NCBI GenBank assembly: GCA_902494855.1
Contig: CABUVC010000117.1
Location: 1 to 5,461, forward strand
Length of the DNA: 5,461 nt
DNA from: an uncultured Collinsella sp.
GTDB taxonomy: Bacteria; Actinomycetota; Coriobacteriia; Coriobacteriales; Coriobacteriaceae
Reading direction: 5' to 3'
Part shown: piece after piece, positions 1-5,461 of the stretch
How the letters are laid out: each line of letters begins with the position of its first letter
How positions within the stretch are numbered: the stretch's first letter is position 1
Made by a program: the position numbers and the translations under genes
The notes under the pieces: generated by a model
Databases searched by the model: none
What the model saw: only the letters and a program-made list of their open reading frames with translations
What the model was told of the DNA's origin: nothing

Positions 1-678
1 AAACGGAGCAATGCCAGGAACGAGCAGGCCGTACTTCCAGTTGTTGTCGGCCTTGTTCTTGATCGGCAGCACCTGATAGGCCATGCGAGGACCAAGGTCA
101 CGAGCCTGGTTCATGGCGAAGCCGGTGATGCCGCCCATGCCCATGCCAACGGCCCAAACGATCAGACCGACGCAGATGGCGAGCATCAAAACGTTCTCGC
201 CGGCGCGGCTAGCGGCAGCAAGGATGGCGCTGATGAACACAAAGGTGCAGATAGCCTCGCAGAAGAAGTTACGAGCATAGTTCGTGCCCTCGGTGGTGGG
301 GTTGGTCGAGAAGATGTTGCGCTGGGCAATGGGGTCGACGACGCCCTCGGAAGCCTTGAACTCATCGGCATACATAAACCAAGCGATCACGGCACCCACA
401 AAGCCGCCGAGCATATCGGCAAGCATGAAGGGGATGCAGTTGCCCCACGGCACCAGGCCGACGATGCACTGGGCAAGCACCATGGCGGGGTTCATGCACA
501 CGGCGCCGCCAAAGACAAACAGGCAGACCGAGATGCCAAAAGACCAGGTGGTGATGGCAAACATGTGGCCGGAGCCCTGATACTTGGTGCCCTTGAGCAC
601 GGTATCGCAGTGAACGCCCACGCCAAAGACGATCATGAGGGCCGTTGCGCCGAATTCGCAGAGGAGTTTGGTAAGCAT
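1..678 (-). CDS. larD: Aquaporin-family channel, probable lactic acid channel LarD (3' end cut off by window edge)
   Basis: Membrane channel of the MIP/aquaporin family, expected in the cytoplasmic membrane and here probably passing undissociated lactic acid (inferred from similarity to LarD and from larA next door). The visible 226 residues show hydrophobic helices at about 4-24, 40-60, 82-104, 138-156 and 163-182, with a sixth begun near 215. The first pore motif is a canonical NPA at residues 63-65. The second half-helix carries NQA at 190-192 in place of NPA, followed by R193 (selectivity-filter arginine) and D194, then GPR, the pattern of glycerol-facilitator-type members. From memory it aligns along its length with L. 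plantarum LarD, for example the stretches FGVGVHC, GTKYQGSGH and YGLLVPGIAPF. The frame stays open to position 1, so only roughly 10-20 residues are probably missing. The ATG at 676-678 follows AAGG (683-686) by four bases. It lies 49 bases after larA and is probably co-transcribed. A general glycerol facilitator is the main alternative. Confidence 0.87.
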   Translation of the reverse strand, partial: MLTKLLCEFGATALMIVFGVGVHCDTVLKGTKYQGSGHMFAITTWSFGISVCLFVFGGAVCMNPAMVLAQCIVGLVPWGNCIPFMLADMLGGFVGAVIAWFMYADEFKASEGVVDPIAQRNIFSTNPTTEGTNYARNFFCEAICTFVFISAILAAASRAGENVLMLAICVGLIVWAVGMGMGGITGFAMNQARDLGPRMAYQVLPIKNKADNNWKYGLLVPGIAPF

Positions 679-703
679 AAAACCTTATCTTTCTTGTCGG
701 TTA

Positions 704-718
704 TAAACGATTCGTTTA
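704..718. promoter_or_regulatory. 15-bp palindrome in the larA-larD gap, possible operator
   Basis: TAAACGATTCGTTTA is a perfect 7-bp inverted repeat around one central base, in the AT-rich 49-base gap between the larA stop and the larD start. The one-base centre is too tight for a good RNA hairpin and no T-run follows on the minus strand, so a protein-binding site fits better than a terminator. The L. plantarum lar operon is controlled by a Crp/Fnr-type regulator, LarR, but I cannot say that this is such a site. It may also be chance in AT-rich sequence. Confidence 0.3.
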
Positions 719-727
719 AGCCGCGCA

Positions 728-2005
728 CTAGTGTTGTGCGACAACAACACCCAGGCCATCGGGGATGACGGCGACCTTGGCATCGGCACCCTTCATCTCA
801 AAGGCGAGCTTGAGCGCTTCCTCGATAGTGTTGACCGGCGTCATGTGCATATCCTTGAGCATCTGGTGATCGCACAGGTCGGTGACCATGATCACAGGGT
901 GATGCGCCAGGATGCGGGCAAAGATCTGGCTCGTCCACTGATCGGGCAGGGTCTCGTCCTTAGGACGATCGATGCAGGCGCGCTCAAACTCTGCCGGATC
1001 GTTGTCGGCGATGTTGTGATAGAAGCCCTCGCCGCCGTGACCGTCGGCACAACCGGCGACGTCGATGATCACACCGCCCTCGGGAAGCGTGGCCTCGGCA
1101 GCGCACATGCCCTTCACAGCCTGATAGATGTTCTGATCGAGGGGGTAGCCGCCGTTAGTGGTAATGGCGATCTCGCACTCGACGGGCTCAACGCCGGCAA
1201 GGCTCTTCACGAACTCGCAGCCAGCCTCGTGCGCCTTGTGGATGTCGCCGGCAAAGGAGCCAATGACCTCGTGCTTGCCGTTGAGCACCACGTTGAGCAC
1301 AAAGGCAAGGTGAGCCATCTCGGCGGCGGCAAACATGTCCTCGCTCACGTGGTTGTGGCACAGGTTGCCGGCACGCGAGTGGGAATCGTTCACAAACTGA
1401 CCGTTGTGGTTGTACATGATGGTCTTGTAGCTGGCGATGCCAGGCAGGACGGACTTGCGGCTACCAGAGAAACCGGCAAAGAAGTGCGGCTCAATAAAGC
1501 CCTCGGCAAGCAGCAGGTCGCAATCGGCCGCAATCTTGTTGATGATGCACTCGCCACCAGAAGGCAGGGTGCCGATCTTTTTCATCATGCTGTCGTCAGT
1601 CGCGACGTGCATAACGATTTCTTCGTTGGCAACGATCTCCTCGCCGTACTTGTTGACGAGCTCCTCGTGCGTCGACGGACGATGCATACCCGTAGCAACC
1701 AGAATGCGAACGCGCGCCTCAGGCGCAGCGGAGTGGATGTGATGCAGCAGAATAGGCATCGTCACACGCGAGGGAACGGGACGCGTATGATCTGAGCTAA
1801 TGATGACAATATCCTTCTTGCCAGCACAAAGCTCCTCGAGCGAAGGCGAGCCGTAAGGGTTGGCAAGCGACTCCTCCACCAGCTCTTCCTGCGATTTCGT
1901 GGTCTTAAACTCGTTTTGGTGACCTTCCATCACACCCGCGAAGTTCTTATCCTCGAGTTCCAGATGCAACGTCTTGTGGTCAAACGGCAGTTCACAATCA
2001 AACAA
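728..2005 (-). CDS. larA: Nickel-dependent lactate racemase LarA
   Basis: Interconverts L- and D-lactate in the cytoplasm by hydride transfer, using a nickel-pincer nucleotide (pyridinium thioamide) bound to a lysine. Starting at TTG 2003-2005, the product has 425 residues; L. plantarum LarA has about 424. The residues known to matter in that enzyme fall at identical numbers: D72 and R75 (SDHTRPVPS), the acid/base histidines H108 (ATGMHRPSTHEE) and H174 (EPHFFAGFSG), the cofactor lysine K184 (SRKSVLPGIASYKT), the nickel ligand H200, and Q295 and K298 (YPLDQNIYQAVKG). The C-terminal VIPDGLG motif is also present. The frame stays open back to an ATG at 2144-2146, but that 47-residue extension does not resemble the family and runs through AT-rich leader. 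The TTG start has a purine-rich site (2015-2026) before it and begins FDCELPFDHKTL, matching the family N-terminus. larBCE are not in the window. The aquaporin gene follows and is probably in the same operon. Confidence 0.95.
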   Translation of the reverse strand: MFDCELPFDHKTLHLELEDKNFAGVMEGHQNEFKTTKSQEELVEESLANPYGSPSLEELCAGKKDIVIISSDHTRPVPSRVTMPILLHHIHSAAPEARVRILVATGMHRPSTHEELVNKYGEEIVANEEIVMHVATDDSMMKKIGTLPSGGECIINKIAADCDLLLAEGFIEPHFFAGFSGSRKSVLPGIASYKTIMYNHNGQFVNDSHSRAGNLCHNHVSEDMFAAAEMAHLAFVLNVVLNGKHEVIGSFAGDIHKAHEAGCEFVKSLAGVEPVECEIAITTNGGYPLDQNIYQAVKGMCAAEATLPEGGVIIDVAGCADGHGGEGFYHNIADNDPAEFERACIDRPKDETLPDQWTSQIFARILAHHPVIMVTDLCDHQMLKDMHMTPVNTIEEALKLAFEMKGADAKVAVIPDGLGVVVAQH

Positions 2006-2014
2006 TGACGAGCG

Positions 2015-2026
2015 CCCTCTTCCTTT
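2015..2026 (-). promoter_or_regulatory. Ribosome binding site that decides the larA start
   Basis: The minus strand reads AAAGGAAGAGGG here. The GAGGG part ends nine bases before the TTG at 2003-2005, a workable spacing. No other in-frame start in this region pairs a comparable site with a family-like N-terminus. This supports TTG initiation and a 425-residue LarA over the 472-residue reading. Confidence 0.7.
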
Positions 2027-2133
2027 CAACTGACACACTAGATAAACCGTTGAGAGAATACGCCGCTCACCGAAAAAAGCTACCGTTTGCCCACTCGTTA
2101 ACAGAACGTTCATATTTGACCCAAAACAGAGCA

Positions 2134-2159
2134 GCCGCGACCCCAAAGGGGACCGCGGC
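2134..2159 (-). terminator. G/C hairpin with short T-run: terminator or larA leader attenuator
   Basis: Read on the minus strand, GCCGCG pairs with CGCGGC and GGGG/CCCC blocks close over a three-base loop, with a small A / AC internal loop. The sequence TGCTCTGTTTT follows, so the four T residues (2123-2126) begin seven bases past the stem. That is a weak T-run. If larA has its own promoter downstream, this is a backup terminator for ppc. If transcription enters from further up, it sits in the larA leader and could attenuate. Confidence 0.45.
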
Positions 2160-2232
2160 CGCTACAGTCGTAAGGCGAGAAGCGCGCCATTATCCCTTTC
2201 AGCCAGTAATCCGCCGAAGACCGGACATCGCA

Positions 2233-2359
2233 GGGCCCGCCATCAGCTTACTTTTAGGCACACTCCGCAGGACGCAAGAAGCCCTCGCCGCACGAAGTGC
2301 GCAGCGAGGGCTTCTTGCATGTCCGAGGACGTGCCTAAAAGTAAGCTGATGGCGGGCCC
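2233..2359. repeat. 127-bp nested palindromic element with perfect 29-bp inverted arms
   Basis: The left arm 2233-2261 (starts GGGCCCGCCATCAGC) is the exact reverse complement of the right arm 2331-2359 (starts GTGCCTAAAAGTAAG): 29 of 29 bases. Inside lies a second perfect inverted repeat, 2274-2288 with 2304-2318 (15 bp), and within that a 5-bp stem (2289-2293 with 2297-2301) over a GAA triplet. Short pairings (2270-2273 with 2321-2324, 2264-2266 with 2327-2329) link the outer and inner stems, so almost the whole element folds into one rod. It begins 21 bases after the ppc stop. Possible identities are an intergenic palindromic repeat family (REP/MITE-like), an elaborate ppc terminator, or an invertible segment. 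No flanking duplication is clear. Confidence 0.9.
2274..2318 (-). terminator. Inner hairpin, probable bidirectional terminator of ppc
   Basis: A 15-bp perfect stem runs A-rich to G/C-rich and back to T-rich: GCAAGAAGCCCTCGC on one side and GCGAGGGCTTCTTGC on the other, over a loop that is itself a 5-bp hairpin. On either strand the G/C core GCGAGGGC is followed by TTCTT, as in a symmetric intrinsic terminator, though the T-run is short and interrupted. It lies about 60 bases past the ppc stop, a natural position for its 3' end. Confidence 0.5.
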
Positions 2360-2380
2360 GGACGACTACAGGGCTATCGA

Positions 2381-5206
2381 TTACCCCGTGTTCTGCAATC
2401 CTGCCGAGACGCCGGTCACAGTCGAAAGAATCAGGCTCATGTACTCGGCCTTCTTCTCCTCCGCCATCTCATCCTGGCTCATACGCACCTCGCGAAGGGC
2501 GCGGACCTGGGCGATGGACAGGGCGTCGACATAGGGGTTACGCACGCGGACGGCGCAGCCGAGCACGCGACGACGCTGCAGCGGCCACTCGTCACCGACG
2601 ATGGCAAGGACCCACTTACGCGTGAGCTGCATCTCGGTGAAGACCTTCTTGGACAGATCCTGACGATCGCCTAGGTGCAGATACATCTTAGCGATGCGCT
2701 GGTCGGTCTTGGCGATCGACATCTCGATGTTGTCGATAAAGGTGCGGAAGAACGGCCACTCCTGGTAGGCAGCCTTAAGCTGGTCAAGATCGCCAAACTG
2801 CTCGCAGGCGGTGCCCAGGCCGTACCAAGCGGCAAGGTTAATGCGCGCCTGGCTCCAGCTGAAGATCCACGGAATGGTACGCAGGTCGTCGAGCGACTTG
2901 GCGCCCAGACCGCGCTTGGCCGGACGCGAGCCAATCGGCAGCAGGCCAACCTCGGTCAGCGGCGTCACGGTCGAGAACCACGGCGTAAAGTCATCGGTGT
3001 GCAGCAGGTCCAGATAGCGTTCGTGGCTTACGGCGTTGAGCTTCTCTGCCATATCCCAGAACTTCTGCGTGGTCTCGGTGTTAATCTTCTCGACGCTCGG
3101 GGCCGACTGCAAAAGCGTTGCGGCGGCAACGGACTCAACATGGCGCTGAGCCAGCGTGCGGTTGCCGTAACGGGCAAAGATGACCTCGCCCTGCTCGGTG
3201 AGCTTAAAGAAGCAGTTGACCGAACCCTTGGGCTGCGCCAGCACGGCCTTGTTGGCCGGGCCGCCGCCACGGCCCACGGCACCGCCGCGACCGTGCATGA
3301 GCACCAGGTCGATATCGTTCTTCTCGGCCCACTTGGCAATGCGCTCCTGCGCGGAGTGCAGCGCGAGCATGGCCGTGGTAGGACCGGCATCCTTGGAGGA
3401 GTCGGAATAGCCCAGCATGACCTCCATGCGGCGGTTGGTCTGGGCAAGGCGCTTCTGCACCACGGGCAGCGTAAGCATCTGGTCGAGCACGTCGACGCAG
3501 CCCTCGAGGTCCTCGAGCTGCTCAAACAGCGGGATCACGTCGAGCTCGGGGACATCCTCCTCGTGTGCAAAGGACAGGTGGGCAAGCTCAAAGACGTCGG
3601 CCACATGCTGGGCGCTCTTGGTGAACGAGATGATGTAGCGGTGCGCCATCTTCTTGCCGTAGCGCTTTTGGATGGAACCGATGGCACGGAAGGTATCGAT
3701 GACCTCGCGCGTCATGGGCTGCAGGTCGCCATGGATACCGTTCTCGTGGATATCCTTGAGGGCGCGGGCATGCACCACGGAGTGCTGACGGAACTCCATC
3801 TCGACCATATGGAAGCCGAAGGACTCGACCTGCCAGATGATGGTCTGGACCGGGCCGTAGGCAGCACGGACGGCACCGCAGGCGGCCAGGGAGCGCTGAA
3901 CGACACGCAGGTCATCCAGGAACTCATCGGCGCTGTGATACATGGTGTCGGTGATGCGACGAACGGTGGCGTTCAGACGATCTGCCATGACGAGCATGAC
4001 GGCGCGATGCGGCTCGTGCTCGGAGATCAGCTCGGCGCGGGCCGTGTACCGAGGGCTCATCTCGACCTGATGGTTCCACAGATTGATGAGTTCAGCAGAA
4101 GGCTTGCTGTAGGTGGCCTCGAGCGTGAGGTTGCGGCCGATGCGGCGGCACTTGTCCTCGAGCTTGAGCACCATGTGAGTGAAGTACTTGGCGGCGACCT
4201 CACGGCTCACCTTGGCGGTGACGTTGGGGTTACCGTCGCGGTCGGAACCGATCCAGCTGCCGGGATGGAAGAACGCCGGGCACAGCGGCGGCACGGTACC
4301 GGCCTTGTCGCCCAGCACCCAGTCGTCAAAGCGACGATAGATGACGGGGATGACGTCGAACAGCGTGTTATCGAAGATGTCGATGATGGTATCGGCTTCC
4401 TCGACCGGCGTGGGCTTCTTGAGCGCGATGGGGCTCGTACGCACCAGGGCGTCGATCTCCTGCAGCATATGGCGCTCGTTCTCCACCAGGTCGGAGCCGC
4501 CCAGACGCGGACGCTCCTCCAGCAGATTGGAGATACGGCGAATCTTGCCCTCGACGGCCTTGCGACGGGCCTCGGTGGGATGTGCGGTAAAGACAGGGTG
4601 GAACTCGAGCTTGCCGAGCAGCTCGTTGGCGCCCTCGACACCCATCTCGTTTACCAACTGGTGATAGGCGACGGTGAGTTCGTTGGCGGGATCGACCTCG
4701 GTATCGGTCGATGCGCCGGCCTCGCGCTCGCGCAGCTGCGCCACACGGTAGTTCTCCTCCGACAGGTTTGCCAAGTGGAAGAAGCTCGTAAAGGCGCGAA
4801 CGATGACCTGCTGCTTATCGAGCGGCAGGCTGTCGATCAGATCGACGACCTCACGGAATGCCACGGCGGTGGGCTCGTCGGCGGTGGGCACGCCCTGCTC
4901 GTCGACGGCCTCGTCGGCAGCGCGGGTACCGGGGTTGCCGGCATTGGCCACAATCTCGGCCGACAGGATCTTGTCGAACAGGTCCGCGATCTCAGGATCA
5001 TACTCGCTAAGCACACGACGCTCCAGGCGCAGGAACAGCGCCAGATTGTCGCGCAGCTCCTCGGGGATCTCGATCTCGGCGAGACGCTCCCTGGACTCGG
5101 CATTCGAGCCGATTCGGTTAACGAGGCGGTTGACCACGGCAGCGACGCGCGCCGCGGCTTCGGGTACAGACTGGTTGCTTAGGTTCTCAGCCACGTTTCC
5201 TCCCAT
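2381..5206 (-). CDS. ppc: Phosphoenolpyruvate carboxylase
   Basis: Cytoplasmic enzyme that carboxylates phosphoenolpyruvate with bicarbonate to oxaloacetate and phosphate, replenishing C4 acids. Signature motifs appear in family order: FTAHPTEARR with catalytic H209, GSDRDGNPNV at 320-329, the metal-ligand region PLFE with E562, GYSDSSKDAG at 599-608 (D602, K605), the catalytic glycine loop HGRGGAVGRGGGP at 638-650, TEQGE at 670-674, SRPAKR at 760-765, and the C-terminal QNTG. Residues matching the aspartate-inhibitor site of the E. coli enzyme seem to be kept (R640, K764, R837, N939), so allosteric inhibition by aspartate is plausible. At 941 residues it is longer than E. coli Ppc (883); part of the excess looks like an acidic Ala/Gly-rich stretch near 88-115. 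The ATG start has a strong AAGGAGG, but only one base away; a GTG at 5192-5194 (four residues shorter) is better spaced. It has its own promoter and seems monocistronic. Confidence 0.97.
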   Translation of the reverse strand: MGGNVAENLSNQSVPEAAARVAAVVNRLVNRIGSNAESRERLAEIEIPEELRDNLALFLRLERRVLSEYDPEIADLFDKILSAEIVANAGNPGTRAADEAVDEQGVPTADEPTAVAFREVVDLIDSLPLDKQQVIVRAFTSFFHLANLSEENYRVAQLREREAGASTDTEVDPANELTVAYHQLVNEMGVEGANELLGKLEFHPVFTAHPTEARRKAVEGKIRRISNLLEERPRLGGSDLVENERHMLQEIDALVRTSPIALKKPTPVEEADTIIDIFDNTLFDVIPVIYRRFDDWVLGDKAGTVPPLCPAFFHPGSWIGSDRDGNPNVTAKVSREVAAKYFTHMVLKLEDKCRRIGRNLTLEATYSKPSAELINLWNHQVEMSPRYTARAELISEHEPHRAVMLVMADRLNATVRRITDTMYHSADEFLDDLRVVQRSLAACGAVRAAYGPVQTIIWQVESFGFHMVEMEFRQHSVVHARALKDIHENGIHGDLQPMTREVIDTFRAIGSIQKRYGKKMAHRYIISFTKSAQHVADVFELAHLSFAHEEDVPELDVIPLFEQLEDLEGCVDVLDQMLTLPVVQKRLAQTNRRMEVMLGYSDSSKDAGPTTAMLALHSAQERIAKWAEKNDIDLVLMHGRGGAVGRGGGPANKAVLAQPKGSVNCFFKLTEQGEVIFARYGNRTLAQRHVESVAAATLLQSAPSVEKINTETTQKFWDMAEKLNAVSHERYLDLLHTDDFTPWFSTVTPLTEVGLLPIGSRPAKRGLGAKSLDDLRTIPWIFSWSQARINLAAWYGLGTACEQFGDLDQLKAAYQEWPFFRTFIDNIEMSIAKTDQRIAKMYLHLGDRQDLSKKVFTEMQLTRKWVLAIVGDEWPLQRRRVLGCAVRVRNPYVDALSIAQVRALREVRMSQDEMAEEKKAEYMSLILSTVTGVSAGLQNTG

Positions 5207-5207
5207 T

Positions 5208-5214
5208 CCTCCTT
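5208..5214 (-). promoter_or_regulatory. Strong ribosome binding site of ppc with ambiguous start
   Basis: The minus strand reads AAGGAGG, a full Shine-Dalgarno match, but it ends one base before the ATG at 5204-5206. A second site, GGGAGG (5199-5204), ends four bases before the GTG at 5192-5194, and the upstream AAGGAGG is 13 bases from that GTG. Either start gives nearly the same protein. Confidence 0.65.
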
Positions 5215-5238
5215 CTATGCACGTAACATGCGGTATTC

Positions 5239-5244
5239 ATTATA
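5239..5244 (-). promoter_or_regulatory. ppc promoter, -10 element
   Basis: TATAAT, a perfect sigma-70-type -10 hexamer, sits on the minus strand in AT-rich sequence 32 bases upstream of the ppc ATG, predicting a 5' leader of roughly 25 bases. The matching -35 position (17-18 bases upstream, around TATCGA) is a poor match to TTGACA, so the promoter may rely on an activator or on nearby AT-rich sequence. Confidence 0.6.
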
Positions 5245-5254
5245 GGCGCTTGCG

Positions 5255-5298
5255 AAATACTTTCGATACTGATTGCGCTTTACCACACAAAAGTATTT
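5255..5298. repeat. Inverted pair AAATACTTT / AAAGTATTT upstream of ppc
   Basis: AAATACTTT at 5255-5263 is the exact reverse complement of AAAGTATTT at 5290-5298. The two copies start 35 bases apart, and the first overlaps the spacer and -35 area of the ppc promoter. GTATTT occurs again at 5332-5337. The placement would suit a regulator binding two sites, but short AT-rich matches can arise by chance. Confidence 0.3.
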
Positions 5299-5358
5299 TC
5301 TGCATTGCAAGGGTTTTTGCTCTAAATGGTCGTATTTCTCGGTGGACGGCATACACAA

Positions 5359-5394
5359 ACGGGGGCATTCCGCATAAATGCGAAACACCCCCGT
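5359..5394 (-). terminator. Intrinsic terminator of the transcription unit upstream of ppc
   Basis: On the minus strand ACGGGGG pairs with CCCCCGT, enclosing a second stem (CGCA with TGCG plus flanking pairs) across a small internal loop. TTTGTGT follows the stem on the minus strand, while the plus-strand side continues TAACAAT with no T-run, so the direction fits minus-strand transcription ending here. The gene it would serve lies beyond the right edge of the window; nothing in 5395-5461 can be assigned with confidence. Confidence 0.55.
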
Positions 5395-5461
5395 AACAAT
5401 CGCTCTCCATGAGCAGGGCACGTTAGCAAGCCCGCAGCTCAAAAAGATACGCTACAGGCGC

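Larger units (their letters stand above)
2006..2380. other. 375-base gene-free interval between ppc and larA
   Basis: I find no supportable gene here. In transcription order it holds 21 bases after the ppc stop, the 127-bp nested palindrome (2233-2359), about 70 unremarkable bases, a G/C hairpin (2134-2159) with a short T-run after it, and the larA leader. I could not identify a convincing -35/-10 pair for larA. Candidate TATTCT (near 2058) and GATAAT (near 2193) elements lack a partner. The short open frames here cross the palindrome or the leader and show no family resemblance. Confidence 0.6.

Noticed and set aside
83..580. Plus-strand open frames opposite the channel gene
   Set aside because: Shadows of the channel coding sequence, which has clear aquaporin motifs on the minus strand.
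731..1795. An open frame of 354 codons on the plus strand, antisense to larA
   Set aside because: Same cause: codon-aligned with larA, ending where larA uses a TCA serine codon (S71). No family resemblance, and larA is unambiguous.
2046..2087. Direct repeat ACCGTT at 2046-2051 and 2082-2087 in the larA leader as paired operator sites
   Set aside because: Only six bases match exactly, there is no internal symmetry, and no promoter is recognised to anchor them.
2006..2146. N-terminal 47-residue extension of LarA from the ATG at 2144-2146
   Set aside because: The extension does not resemble the family N-terminus and runs through the leader hairpin region. Residue numbering matches the known enzyme only from the TTG.
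2221..2363. CCGGAC at both 2221-2226 and 2358-2363 as a possible target-site duplication of the palindromic element
   Set aside because: The left copy is six bases away from the arm and the right copy overlaps it, so they do not flank the element symmetrically. A six-base match in GC-rich sequence is likely by chance.
2675..5182. An open frame of 835 codons on the plus strand, antisense to ppc
   Set aside because: It is codon-aligned with ppc (each codon is the reverse complement of a ppc codon), so it stays open simply because ppc does not use TTA, CTA or TCA in that stretch. The predicted protein shows no recognisable domain, while ppc has every family motif.
5215..5442. A 75-residue minus-strand open frame upstream of ppc
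   Set aside because: It runs through the terminator hairpin and the ppc promoter -10, has no family resemblance or convincing ribosome site, and is rich in Arg, Tyr and Cys as expected from non-coding sequence.

Overview
The window reads as a stretch of chromosome from a high-GC, anaerobic, gut-type actinobacterium. A Coriobacteriia member such as Collinsella is my best guess. That is an inference from the style of the proteins, the GC-rich coding and the near absence of TTA, CTA and TCA codons; there is no rRNA or other marker to confirm it. All three genes lie on the minus strand, so they read from right to left.

Right to left: positions 5359-5461 hold the tail of an upstream transcription unit, ending in a G/C hairpin that looks like an intrinsic terminator. 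Positions 5207-5358 are an AT-rich promoter region with a perfect TATAAT at 5239-5244. Next is a complete phosphoenolpyruvate carboxylase gene (ppc, 2381-5206, 941 aa). A 375-base gene-free interval (2006-2380) follows. It contains a 127-bp nested palindrome with perfect 29-bp arms starting 21 bases past the ppc stop, then a second smaller hairpin, then the leader of the next gene. That gene is larA (728-2005, 425 aa, TTG start), a nickel-dependent lactate racemase with every expected active-site residue at the same number as in the Lactobacillus plantarum enzyme as I recall it. After a 49-base gap comes an aquaporin-family channel (1-678, cut by the window's left edge within its last membrane helix) that closely resembles LarD, the lactic acid channel of the L. 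plantarum lar operon.

Together, larA and larD would let the cell move lactic acid across the membrane and interconvert its L and D forms. The enzymes that build LarA's nickel-pincer cofactor (LarB, LarC, LarE) are not in the window, so they must be encoded elsewhere if this LarA is active. PEP carboxylase feeds oxaloacetate into central metabolism and seems to be a separate transcription unit.

I see no tRNA, rRNA, CRISPR array, transposase or phage gene. I did not find a clearly new system. The most unusual object is the nested palindrome between ppc and larA.
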